Assembly: GCA_900469965.1 (NCBI GenBank)
Contig: UBZP01000017.1
Location: forward strand, 372,001-436,000
Source: Hyphomicrobiales bacterium
GTDB taxonomy: Bacteria; Pseudomonadota; Alphaproteobacteria; Rhizobiales; Rhizobiaceae
Direction of reading: 5' to 3'
Length of the DNA: 64,000 nucleotides
Shown: in pieces, positions 1 to 7,395 of the stretch
Numbering within the stretch: position 1 is the first letter of the stretch
Layout: each line of letters opens with the position of its first letter
Translations under genes and position numbers: made by a program
Notes under the pieces: generated by a model
What the model was told of the DNA's origin: nothing
The model's database searches: none
Seen by the model: the letters and a program-made list of their open reading frames with translations, nothing else

Positions 1-71
1 TGATGATGACGGTGGTGGTCCTGAGCCTGCCCGGCGCCATCGGCGCGGCGGCGGCACGGCTCATTCTATAG
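1..71 (+). CDS. C-terminal end of an integral membrane protein (TIGR02587-like, partial)
   Basis: Only the last 22 codons of a reading frame that enters from the left edge are visible, ending at TAG 69-71. The tail is hydrophobic (TVVVLSLPGAIGAAAARLIL), as expected for the last membrane helix of an integral membrane protein. The next gene resembles family TIGR02588, which is usually found directly after TIGR02587 membrane proteins, so that is the best guess. The assignment rests on this neighbour relationship, because too little sequence is present for domain recognition. Confidence 0.45.
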   Translation, partial: MMTVVVLSLPGAIGAAAARLIL

Positions 72-103
72 TCCCTGGCCATGTTCCAACGCGAGGATGC
101 AGC

Positions 104-514
104 ATGACGAAGATGTCCACCGCCCGGCATACCGAGACCGGCGATCCGCACGTCGTCGAATGGCTGACGGGATTGTTCTCCGCCGCCTGCGTGATCGCGA
201 TGATCGCCTGGATGGGGGTGCAGGCGATCGGCCAGCGTGACGAGGCGCCCGACCTGTCGGTCAGCGTCGTCCGGCAGGAGGCCCGCAGCGGCGGCTATCA
301 GGTGGAGTTCGAGATCGGCAATGCCGCCCGTGCGACGGCGGCGCAGGTCCTGGTGCGCGGCGAACTCGTCGACGGCGATGCCGTGGTCGAGGCGGTCGAG
401 ACGACGCTGGACTACGTGCCGATGCAGTCGAAGGCGAGCGGCGGCCTGATCTTCCGGCACGATCCGGCAGGCCTGGCTGTCCGCATCGCGGCGGTGGGCT
501 ACGCGGATCCGTAG
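104..514 (+). CDS. TIGR02588-family single-pass membrane protein of unknown function
   Basis: 136 residues. A short cytoplasmic N-terminus precedes one membrane segment (about residues 22-44, with LFSAACVIAMIAWMGVQAIG). The rest is a soluble domain of about 90 residues, predicted to face the periplasm and to be beta-rich (repeated short valine-rich strands such as YQVEFEI and AQVLVRGELV). Size and layout match the uncharacterised TIGR02588 family, which pairs with the TIGR02587 membrane protein upstream; the gap between the two genes is only 32 bases, so they are probably one operon. No catalytic motif is visible. The function is unknown. Confidence 0.7.
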   Translation: MTKMSTARHTETGDPHVVEWLTGLFSAACVIAMIAWMGVQAIGQRDEAPDLSVSVVRQEARSGGYQVEFEIGNAARATAAQVLVRGELVDGDAVVEAVETTLDYVPMQSKASGGLIFRHDPAGLAVRIAAVGYADP

Positions 515-528
515 CCGAAGCGGCGGCC

Positions 529-1509
529 CTACGGTTCGAAGCGGCTGACCTCGAGGCCGCTGCCGATCGGCAGCAGGACGCTGGTGATGCCCGGCTTGGC
601 CCGCAGCGCCTGCTGATAGCGGCGGATGTCCTCGCCGCCGGGGCGCAGCATGTTGTCGGCAACCAGGATGGCGCCGGGGTTGAGCAGGGGATAGACCGCC
701 TCCAGGCAGGGAAGATAGAGATCCTTCCACAGGTCGAAGAAGACGAAATCGACCTTCGATCCGAGCGCGCCGATCAGTTTCGTCGCATCGCCGACGACGA
801 ACTCCACGTGCCCTTCGAGGCCGGCCTCTGCCGATTTCTGCCGTGCGAAGGCCGACTTGTAGTCGTGATATTCCATCGTCACGAGCTTGCCGCCCGCCGA
901 TCGGGCCGCATCGGCAAGCCAGATCGCCGAGTAGCCGAACGATGTGCCCAGCTCGAGAATGAGCGGCGCATACAGACTTCTGGCCAGCGTGTTGAGAAAC
1001 CGCCCCGTGTCGGGCCCGATGGCGCGCATCCGCATGTCCTGCCCGCCGTCGCGGCCGCCGGGCGGCTCCGTGCGTGGCGTCTGCTGCTCCTCGCGCTGCA
1101 TCGCGTGATAGGTGTCGAGCACGGCCGTCACCTCGGGGTCCAGCGCGTGCTCGCCGACCCGAAGCGCCTCGGTCGCGGAGGCCGCAGCCGGCCTAACGGG
1201 CACGTCGGTCCATTCCACGCTCAGTTCTTCGCGGAAGGCGAAGCGGACGAGATGACGGACGACCACATCCTGCAACTCGGCCATCTGTTCCCGGTCTTCG
1301 GCGCCCAGCACGATCCGCAGCGCCGCGGGGTCGGCGGCGAGACGGCATTCGCCGATGGCAAACGAGATCTGGCCTGACAGCGTATCGAAAGTGACCGGGC
1401 GCTTGTGGGCAAAGTGCTTGCAGAGCTGCTGAAGGTAGCGGCTTGCGTGCCCGGTGGGGATGGACGCAGTCGCCATGACCGGGTGGGTGATCGACGCGGC
1501 GTTGTCCAT
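529..1509 (-). CDS. DUF2218 / O-methyltransferase fusion protein
   Basis: 326 residues with two parts. Residues about 12-105 match DUF2218 (ASRYLQQLCKHFAHKRPV, ending near LSVEW), a small domain otherwise found alone or attached to siderophore-interacting ferric reductases. Residues about 135-326 form a class I SAM-dependent O-methyltransferase of the caffeoyl-CoA/catechol type, with the SAM-binding segment LILELGTSFGYSAIWLADA and the metal/SAM acidic stretch DFVFFDLWKDLYLPCLEAV. The start ATG overlaps the stop of the upstream PadR gene (TGATG), so the two are translationally coupled. Family knowledge points to methylation of a catechol or similar hydroxyl group. The link to metal or siderophore chemistry is inferred from DUF2218 and the regulator. 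Confidence 0.85.
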   Translation of the reverse strand: MDNAASITHPVMATASIPTGHASRYLQQLCKHFAHKRPVTFDTLSGQISFAIGECRLAADPAALRIVLGAEDREQMAELQDVVVRHLVRFAFREELSVEWTDVPVRPAAASATEALRVGEHALDPEVTAVLDTYHAMQREEQQTPRTEPPGGRDGGQDMRMRAIGPDTGRFLNTLARSLYAPLILELGTSFGYSAIWLADAARSAGGKLVTMEYHDYKSAFARQKSAEAGLEGHVEFVVGDATKLIGALGSKVDFVFFDLWKDLYLPCLEAVYPLLNPGAILVADNMLRPGGEDIRRYQQALRAKPGITSVLLPIGSGLEVSRFEP

Positions 1510-2084
1510 CAGCTGCGCTCCACCGTTTCGGCGGCCTTGTCCAGTGCCGCGGCGATGGCATTGATGGCCGCCTCGTCGAGCGGACGGCCCTTGAGCCGCA
1601 GTCGCATGGCGAGCTTCAGGTTTTCCATCGCCCGCAGGACCTGAAGCGGCAGGTCCTTCCGGCCGCCCGGCTCCATGGCGCGGCCACGGGCGAGAAGCGC
1701 GTCGAGAAGGCCGCGGTTGGCAGTGAGGAAGGCCTCGCCCTCGGGGGTGATCCTGTAGCGCTTGCGCCCGCCCTCGACGGGCTCGACGCGCGCGTAGCCC
1801 ATGTCGTCCAGCCAGGCGAGGGTGGGATAGACGACGCCCGGGCTCGGCGCGTAGGCGCCGCCGAACTTTTCCTCGATCGACTTGATCAGCTCGTAGCCGT
1901 GGCTCGGCGCCTCAGCGATCATGGCGAGCATCAGGAGACGCAGGTCGCCGTAGTCGAAGAGCCGGCCGCGCCGGCCGCGCCCGTGATGGCCGCCGTGGTG
2001 GCCGTCATGATGATTGTGGTGGCTCGACCGATCGTCGGGCGGCGAGAAGAAGCGGCCGAAGCCGAAGTGTCCATGATGTTTCAT
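1509..2084 (-). CDS. PadR-family metal-type regulator, YqjI-like
   Basis: 191 residues. The N-terminal 40 residues are a His/Gly/Arg-rich tail (HHNHHDGHHGGHHGRGRRGR) like the metal-binding tail of E. coli YqjI, a nickel-responsive repressor of a ferric reductase gene. The PadR winged helix follows (about residues 45-110, DLRLLMLAMIAEAPSHGYEL and SPGVVYPTLAWLDDMGY), then a C-terminal dimerisation helix. In E. coli the partner gene yqjH encodes a ferric reductase; here the partner is a DUF2218-methyltransferase fusion, so the regulated chemistry differs. The promoter carries three GATATATC palindromes, which suggests autoregulation. The metal identity is inferred. Confidence 0.88.
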   Translation of the reverse strand: MKHHGHFGFGRFFSPPDDRSSHHNHHDGHHGGHHGRGRRGRLFDYGDLRLLMLAMIAEAPSHGYELIKSIEEKFGGAYAPSPGVVYPTLAWLDDMGYARVEPVEGGRKRYRITPEGEAFLTANRGLLDALLARGRAMEPGGRKDLPLQVLRAMENLKLAMRLRLKGRPLDEAAINAIAAALDKAAETVERS

Positions 2085-2091
2085 GGATCAC

Positions 2092-2154
2092 GATATAGAA
2101 CGCGATATATCGGAAATCAAGATATATCTAGAAATAAGATATATCGGAAATTAG
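2092..2154. promoter_or_regulatory. Operator array: three GATATATC palindromes at 17-bp spacing
   Basis: Perfect palindromes GATATATC lie at 2104-2111, 2121-2128 and 2138-2145, each exactly 17 bp apart. Each is followed by a similar A-rich tail (GGAAATCAA, TAGAAATAA, GGAAATTAG). A partial copy, GATATA, is at 2092-2097. The array sits directly upstream of the PadR start codon at 2084 and is AT-rich in a GC-rich neighbourhood. It is the obvious binding array for the PadR/YqjI-like protein and probably overlaps its promoter. Confidence 0.75.
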
Positions 2155-2243
2155 GGCGGTCGATGGCCATGCGGGCGCTTGTTGTGCTCCAGCGTCGCGA
2201 ATGGACAACGATGGACGGGCGCGCCGGAGCGCGCCCGAACCAT

Positions 2244-2954
2244 TCACGCGACCTTGAAGGTGATCTCGTCGACGCCTTCCACATGGGCGACCATCACGTC
2301 GCCCTTCACGATCGCGCCGACGCCGGCGGGCGTGCCCGCAAAGATCAGGTCGCCGGCCTGCAGGGTGAACAGCTTCGACAGGTAGGCGATCATTTCCGGC
2401 ACCTTCCAGATCATCTGGTTGAGGTCGCCGCTCTGGCGAAGCTCGCCGTTGACCTTGCACCAGACGGCGCCCTGGGTCGGATGGCCGACCTCTTCGACCG
2501 GGTGCAGCGGGCCGCACGGCGCCGAGGCCTCGAAGGCCTTGCCGGTCTCCCAGGGGCGGCCGAGCTTCTTGGCTTCGCCCTGCAGGTCGCGACGGGTCAT
2601 GTCGAGGCCGACGGCATAGCCGTAGACGCAGTCGAGCGCCTTTTCGAGCGGGATGTTGTCGCCACCGCTCTTCAGCGCCACGACGAGTTCCGCCTCGTGG
2701 TGGACGTCGTTGCTCTCGGAAGGGTAGGGGAAATCGTGACCGGGCAGGACCAGGCTGTCCGGGTTCTTCTGGAAGAAGAACGGCGGCTCCTTGTTGGGGT
2801 CGTGGCCCATCTCGATGGCGTGGTCCGCGAAGTTCCGGCCGACGCAGTAGATGCGGTGCACCGGAAAGAGCGCCTGGGTGCCGACCACCGGCAGGGTTGG
2901 AATGGCCGCCGGCTTGAAGACGTAAGCCGCGTTGATGGAGGTCATGTCGTTCAT
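2244..2954 (-). CDS. Fumarylacetoacetate hydrolase (FAH) family protein
   Basis: 236 residues, the single-domain FAH fold. The divalent-metal ligands are visible in HHEAELVVAL (about residue 83) and GLDMTRRDLQ (about residue 117). The C-terminal GDLIFAGTPAGVGAIVKGD is the family hallmark. Members cleave C-C bonds of fumaryl-/acylpyruvates (for example fumarylpyruvate in gentisate breakdown) or decarboxylate oxaloacetate. The start ATG at 2954 overlaps the stop of the ABC permease gene (TAATG), making it the last gene of the transporter operon. It probably acts on the imported compound or a breakdown product. The exact substrate cannot be told. Confidence 0.85.
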   Translation of the reverse strand: MNDMTSINAAYVFKPAAIPTLPVVGTQALFPVHRIYCVGRNFADHAIEMGHDPNKEPPFFFQKNPDSLVLPGHDFPYPSESNDVHHEAELVVALKSGGDNIPLEKALDCVYGYAVGLDMTRRDLQGEAKKLGRPWETGKAFEASAPCGPLHPVEEVGHPTQGAVWCKVNGELRQSGDLNQMIWKVPEMIAYLSKLFTLQAGDLIFAGTPAGVGAIVKGDVMVAHVEGVDEITFKVA

Positions 2955-3706
2955 TATCGCGCTCCTGCGTAATATTCGATGCGTTTTTCGAAGTGTTCCA
3001 CGGCCGCGGACAGAAGCATGGCTGCCGCGAAGAGGATGATTGTGAGAGCCCAGAACCGCTCCATGTCGAAGCTGCGGGAATAGAGCTCGAAGAGTTCGCC
3101 GTAACCGATGACCGAGACGAGGATCTGCCCGATCACCACGCCCTTCACCCCGCGGATCAGCCCGATCCGGATGCCGGCCAGGATCTCCGGAAGGGCGGAG
3201 AGCAGGATGATCTTGGTGAAGATCGTAAAGCGCGAGGCGCCGTAGCAGCGTCCCATCTCGATCAGCGAGGGCGGCACCTGCATGACGCCGGCGCGGGCGT
3301 CGAGCACGATGATCCAGACCGCGAAGAGGAAGACGGTGACGAACACCGTCGTCTCGCCGAGCCCGAACAGGATCATCAGGATCGGGACCAGGGCCGACAG
3401 CGGCGCGCTGACGAACATGTTGACCCACAGGCCGAAGATGTTGTCGACGACCTTGACCCGCCCCATCGCCACCCCGAGCGGGACGCCGACGGCGATCGCC
3501 ATCGCCATGCCGAGCGCGAAGGAGCGGAGCGTGATCACGGTCGCACTCTGCCAGGAGCCCGTCTGCACCAGCCCGATGCCGGCGGCGATCACCGATGTCA
3601 TCGGCGGGATCAGGAAGATGACGTCCATCCGGCCGACGATCTCCCAGACCAGCGCCCAGAAGATCAGCGACGTCATCATCGGAATTCGAATGCCGAAGAG
3701 TGTCAT
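2954..3706 (-). CDS. ABC transporter permease, SsuC/TauC type (second permease of the operon)
   Basis: 250 residues with about six membrane helices and the binding-protein-dependent transport permease domain. The cytoplasmic EAA-type loop is in the region SLIEMGRCYGASRFTIFTKI, which contacts the ATPase. Its closest type is the nitrate/sulfonate/taurine permease group. It lies between the ATPase (6-base gap) and the FAH-family gene (1-base overlap). With the other permease at 4521-5363 it probably forms a heterodimeric channel, since only one ATPase gene is present. Confidence 0.88.
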   Translation of the reverse strand: MTLFGIRIPMMTSLIFWALVWEIVGRMDVIFLIPPMTSVIAAGIGLVQTGSWQSATVITLRSFALGMAMAIAVGVPLGVAMGRVKVVDNIFGLWVNMFVSAPLSALVPILMILFGLGETTVFVTVFLFAVWIIVLDARAGVMQVPPSLIEMGRCYGASRFTIFTKIILLSALPEILAGIRIGLIRGVKGVVIGQILVSVIGYGELFELYSRSFDMERFWALTIILFAAAMLLSAAVEHFEKRIEYYAGAR

Positions 3707-3712
3707 GGCGCC

Positions 3713-4519
3713 TCACTCCGCATATTGCCTGAGGCCCTGCCAGATCTCCTCGACCACATCGAGATAGCCTTTGTCGCGCCGGATCACGTCCGGTGCGGCG
3801 GTGCGGTCGATGGCGGGCTCGATGATCTGGGAGACACGGCCGGGACGCGGCGACAGAAGCACGATCCGGTCGGAGACGTAGACGGCTTCCTCGATCGAGT
3901 GGGTGACGAACAGGAAGGTCTTGCGCTCCTTGTCGACCAGCCGCAGCAGGTCTTCCTGGAACTTGCGCCGGTTCTGCTCGTCGACTGCGGAGAACGGTTC
4001 GTCCAGAAGCAGCACGTCGGCGTTGACCGAGAACGCCCGGGCGATGCCGACGCGCTGGCGCATGCCGCCGGACAGCTCGTGCGGATACTTCTCCTCGAAG
4101 CCGGACAGCCCGACCTCGCCGATGTAGTGTCGGGCGATGCGGTGCCGTTCGGCCTGGGGCACGCCCTTCAGCTCCAGACCGAAGCCGACGTTGCGCAGCA
4201 CGGTCGCCCAGGGCATCAGCGCGAAATCCTGGAAGACGAAGGCGCGCTCGGGGCCCGGGCCGGTCACGACCCTGCCGTTAATGCGGATCTGGCCCGACGT
4301 CGCAGGCACGAGGCCGGCGATGATCTTCAGGAGCGTGGTCTTGCCGCAGCCCGAGGGGCCGAGCAGCGTCGTCAGCTTGCCGCGCTCGAAATCGAGGTTG
4401 ATGCCGCGAAGCGCCTCGAGGTCGCCGTAGCGCTTGCAGATGTCGCGCACCTCGACGATGGCATCCGACCTGGCTGTTCCGGCGGGATCGGCCGCGCGGG
4501 CCTGCATGGGAGTGGCCAT
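3713..4519 (-). CDS. ABC transporter ATP-binding protein, SsuB/TauB type
   Basis: 268 residues from the ATG at 4519, chosen because AGGAG lies just upstream and because the longer frame overlaps the preceding permease. Walker A is GPSGCGKTT, the signature is LSGGMRQRVGIARA, Walker B is VLLLDEPFSAVD and the switch histidine is in FLFVTHSIEEAV. It energises the importer formed by the flanking permeases and the periplasmic binding protein. The gene starts one base after the stop of the first permease. Confidence 0.92.
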   Translation of the reverse strand: MATPMQARAADPAGTARSDAIVEVRDICKRYGDLEALRGINLDFERGKLTTLLGPSGCGKTTLLKIIAGLVPATSGQIRINGRVVTGPGPERAFVFQDFALMPWATVLRNVGFGLELKGVPQAERHRIARHYIGEVGLSGFEEKYPHELSGGMRQRVGIARAFSVNADVLLLDEPFSAVDEQNRRKFQEDLLRLVDKERKTFLFVTHSIEEAVYVSDRIVLLSPRPGRVSQIIEPAIDRTAAPDVIRRDKGYLDVVEEIWQGLRQYAE

Positions 4520-4520
4520 G

Positions 4521-5363
4521 TCACTTTCTCCTCTTTTCGGGACGCAGGAAGCGCAGCTCGACATATTGCAGGGCAGCGAGCGTCAGCGTCGACACGGCGA
4601 TGATGGATGCCACGGCCGCATACATGTGTGCGTAATTGGCGACCGAGCGGTGATAGGTGATGAGGTCGCCGATGCCGGTGGGGGTGATCAGCAGTTCGGC
4701 GAGCATGACGCCGATGAAGCCGGCGGCGATGCCGAGCCGAAGGCCGGCAAACAGCACCGGCGTCGCATCGGGAATGATGATCTTGAAGATCTGCTGCATG
4801 CGCGTGCCCTGGAACGAGCGGCACATGTCGACCAGGGACGGATTGACGTGGCGCACGGCCTTGTACGAGTTGAGCACGATCACCGGCAGCGCCAGCATGA
4901 TTACCGCCAGCGTCTTGGCGACGAGACCGATGCCGTAGACGAAGGTGACGAGCGGCACCAGCGCGGCCATGGGCGCTGCCTGCAGCACGATGAAGACGGG
5001 GGCCAGCAGCCATTCGGCCTTGTCGGACAGCCCCATGACGATGCCGAGACCGATGCCGAGGACGGCGGAGACCGCGACGCCGAGAAGAAGCGGCTGGAAC
5101 GTGATGAGGTAGGCGGGCAGGAGCGTGCCGTCGAGGGCCATCTCGATCAGTGCCGACAGCGTTTCCAGAAACGTCGGAAAGGCGAAGCTGATCGGCACCC
5201 GGCCGGCGATCTCCCATGCGGTGAACAGGATCGCGAGCGACACCACGACCCAGAAGGACTTCCGGCGCCGGGCGAATTCGGCGAGCGTTTCGACGATGCT
5301 GGAGGAGCCGCTGCCGGCCCCTCCCGTCGCGCCCACCTTGTGCGGTGAAGCGGCCATGTGCAT
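4521..5363 (-). CDS. ABC transporter permease, SsuC/TauC type (first permease of the operon)
   Basis: 280 residues. A Gly/Ser-rich cytoplasmic N-terminus precedes about six membrane helices and the EAA-type loop near SLVDMCRSFQGTRMQQIFKI. The start ATG at 5363 directly follows the TAG of the binding-protein gene (TAGATG). A second in-frame ATG at 5357 is also possible. Having two different permeases with one ATPase and one binding protein in the same operon is typical of the nitrate/sulfonate/pyrimidine-precursor importer family. Confidence 0.9.
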   Translation of the reverse strand: MHMAASPHKVGATGGAGSGSSSIVETLAEFARRRKSFWVVVSLAILFTAWEIAGRVPISFAFPTFLETLSALIEMALDGTLLPAYLITFQPLLLGVAVSAVLGIGLGIVMGLSDKAEWLLAPVFIVLQAAPMAALVPLVTFVYGIGLVAKTLAVIMLALPVIVLNSYKAVRHVNPSLVDMCRSFQGTRMQQIFKIIIPDATPVLFAGLRLGIAAGFIGVMLAELLITPTGIGDLITYHRSVANYAHMYAAVASIIAVSTLTLAALQYVELRFLRPEKRRK

Positions 5364-6353
5364 CTACTTGGTCCCGGTCTTGGCGAGCACCGCGTTCAGC
5401 GCGGTGAGATCCCAGAAGTCCTCCACCTTCAGCTCCGCCGGCTTGCCTTCGAGCGCGCCCGAGATCGTGTAGAACTCGAAGTCGTCGCGCGCCGCATCCT
5501 CGCCGCCGCCGTTCAGCGGAAGCGTCGCAGCCGCTTCCGTGAAATAGGGCTCGATGTCGGCCACCATTTCCGGCGTGGCATCGGGCAGGAGCTTGTACTT
5601 GTCACGGAGCGCGATGGCCGCCTTCGGGTCCGCCGCGACCTCGCGCCAGGTGGTGAGGATGCTCTCGACCAGGATCTCGATGTCCTTCTGGTTCTTCTGC
5701 AGGTATTCGGTGTTGGCAAAGAGCGCCTCGTCCGTGGCGCTGACCTCGCCCAGCGGCAGGAAGATGAACTTGCCGGGGGCCTCCTTTTCGAGAACGCGCT
5801 TGCCGGACGAATCCACGATCGTCGCCTTGACGTTGCCCTGCAGCAGCGCGCCCGTCCGCACTTCGGCGCCCGGCACGTAGGAGATGTTGGAGTATTTGAT
5901 GCCGTTCTTGTCGGCCATCAGCTTCATGATGGCTTCCGTGCCCGACCCGCGCGAATGAACGGCGATCTCCTGGCCGTCCAGGTCCTTCCATTCCTTGTAG
6001 GCCTCGGAATTGACGACCGGGTAGAACTGCAGCTTGGACAACTGCATGAAGATGCGGATCGGCGCCTTCACCTTCTGCAGCAGCGCATAGGGTCCGCCGA
6101 CGCCGATATCGGCCTGGCCGCTGACGACGGCCTGGGCGGCGATGTCCTCGCTCTTGAGGAAGGTGACCTGGACGTCGACGCCCTTTTCCTTCGCCCGCTC
6201 GAGCGCGGCCAGAAGGTGCAGGGATTCGACGGTGGCGATATCGCCGAAGGCGACGCGCATGGGATCGGCGAGCGCCCATCCCGGGATCGCAGCGGAAAGG
6301 CAGAAGACGGCAGCAGCCGCCGACGCCCGCATTCGTCTGGCAAACATGTTCAT
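5364..6353 (-). CDS. ABC transporter periplasmic substrate-binding protein (NMT1/SsuA-like)
   Basis: 329 residues from the ATG at 6353, which is preceded by a strong GGAGG. It has a signal peptide (RRMRASAAAAVFCLSAAIPG with cleavage near ALA-DP), then a two-lobed type II binding fold of the NMT1/SsuA class (SGQADIGVGGPYALLQ; VHSRGSGTEAIMKLMADKNG). Family ligands include sulfonates, nitrate, thiamine precursors and aromatic or dicarboxylic acids. With the FAH-family enzyme downstream, an organic-acid ligand is likely but not proven. It is the first gene of the minus-strand operon facing the GntR regulator. Confidence 0.9.
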   Translation of the reverse strand: MNMFARRMRASAAAAVFCLSAAIPGWALADPMRVAFGDIATVESLHLLAALERAKEKGVDVQVTFLKSEDIAAQAVVSGQADIGVGGPYALLQKVKAPIRIFMQLSKLQFYPVVNSEAYKEWKDLDGQEIAVHSRGSGTEAIMKLMADKNGIKYSNISYVPGAEVRTGALLQGNVKATIVDSSGKRVLEKEAPGKFIFLPLGEVSATDEALFANTEYLQKNQKDIEILVESILTTWREVAADPKAAIALRDKYKLLPDATPEMVADIEPYFTEAAATLPLNGGGEDAARDDFEFYTISGALEGKPAELKVEDFWDLTALNAVLAKTGTK

Positions 6354-6370
6354 TTTCTTTCCTCCCAGAA

Positions 6371-6403
6371 ATTGGGCTCCTCGACCCAATCTAAAACCAA
6401 TTC
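6371..6403. promoter_or_regulatory. Leader of the ABC operon: GntR half-site and short hairpin
   Basis: AAACCAATTC at 6394-6403 repeats the left arm of the palindrome in front of the GntR gene (6573-6593), so the regulator probably binds both promoters. Between it and the binding-protein start is an inverted repeat ATTGGG-N8-CCCAAT (6371-6376 and 6385-6390). This may be a leader hairpin or a second weak binding site. Confidence 0.5.
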
Positions 6404-6572
6404 TTCATTAATATGGAATTGTGTCAACCGCTAAGTGTTGCTGCACGGCAGCAAGGAAACGTGCAGGATGCCGGATTGCAGGCATAAGTAAATGAAAATA
6501 AACAGAAAAATTAAATCCTGTGTCAGCCGCCTCGCCCCGCGTTGACACCGATCCTCTTGTCCCATATAACCA

Positions 6573-6593
6573 AAACCAATTCGAAATTGGTTT
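6573..6593. promoter_or_regulatory. GntR operator, AAACCAATT-N3-AATTGGTTT
   Basis: A perfect inverted repeat with 9-bp arms (6573-6581 and 6585-6593) and a 3-base centre, located 9 bases before the GntR start codon. Its position fits autorepression. The related sequence at 6394-6403 in the divergent ABC promoter supports co-regulation of transporter and regulator. Confidence 0.75.
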
Positions 6594-6602
6594 AGGCGAG
6601 AC

Positions 6603-7277
6603 ATGATCGAGATCACCGATGCCACAGTGCTGACGCGGCTGCGCGATTTCCTGGCGACGGCGGCATTGCCCGACGACGGGCGGCTGCCGCCCGAGCGGGA
6701 GCTGGCGCAATCATTGGAGGTCGGGCGGGCCGCCTTGCGAAAGGCGCTGGCGACCCTGCAGTCCGAGGGCGTCGTCTGGCGGCACGTGGGCAAGGGCACG
6801 TTCACGGGTGAGCGGCCGATCGATACCGTCGCCGACATCAACGCCATGGTCCAGCGGACCAACCCGCTGGAGGTCATGGGCGCGCGCATCGCCTTCGAGC
6901 CGGAGGTGGCCCGCTGCGCCGCCCTCCATGCAACGGCGGGCCAGGTGGCGGAGATGCGAAGCTGCATGCTGAAGGCGCAGCAGGCGCCGACCTGGCGGCA
7001 ATACGAGCAATGGGACAACAGATTGCACCGGACGATCGGCGAAGCCTCGCAGAACTCGCTGCTCCTGGGCCTGCTCGATACGCTGAACGCGGTGCGCCGG
7101 GCCGTGACCTGGGGGCGGCTGCGCGACACGCCGCTGCGCCCGCCGGCCGACCACCACAGCTTCGAGGAGCACGCCCGCATCGTGGCCGCGATCGCCGACC
7201 GCGACGGCGCGGGCGCCGCGGACGCCATGCGCCGGCATCTGCGCAGCGTCGAAAGCCACATGCGCGACCGTCTCTGA
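6603..7277 (+). CDS. GntR/FadR-family transcriptional regulator
   Basis: 224 residues. The N-terminal winged helix is about residues 8-75 (DGRLPPERELAQSLEVGRAA, then a basic wing VWRHVGKGTFTG). The C-terminal all-helical FCD ligand domain carries the usual metal-ligand pattern (ARIAFEPEVARCAA; FHxx-type segment NRLHRTIGEAS; EEHARIVAAIADRDG; final MRRHLRSVESH). It is divergent from the ABC/FAH operon and has a perfect palindrome just before its start, so it almost certainly controls that operon in response to a small organic acid. Confidence 0.92.
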   Translation: MIEITDATVLTRLRDFLATAALPDDGRLPPERELAQSLEVGRAALRKALATLQSEGVVWRHVGKGTFTGERPIDTVADINAMVQRTNPLEVMGARIAFEPEVARCAALHATAGQVAEMRSCMLKAQQAPTWRQYEQWDNRLHRTIGEASQNSLLLGLLDTLNAVRRAVTWGRLRDTPLRPPADHHSFEEHARIVAAIADRDGAGAADAMRRHLRSVESHMRDRL

Positions 7278-7316
7278 AGGAGGCCACCCGCAAAGCGACT
7301 GCGCCGTTCAGAACGA

Positions 7317-7343
7317 AAGGCTCACCGCAGCACGGTGAGCCTT
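7317..7343. terminator. Bidirectional terminator hairpin between gntR and the chemoreceptor gene
   Basis: A perfect 11-bp stem, AAGGCTCACCG / CGGTGAGCCTT, with a 5-base loop. It lies 40 bases after the GntR stop and 53 bases before the stop of the convergent chemoreceptor gene. The A-rich and T-ending arms serve transcription from either side. Confidence 0.75.
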
Positions 7344-7395
7344 ATGACGGACGATGTCCGTTCGTCTCCGCCGACCCGATGGGTCTGCAGGCCGG

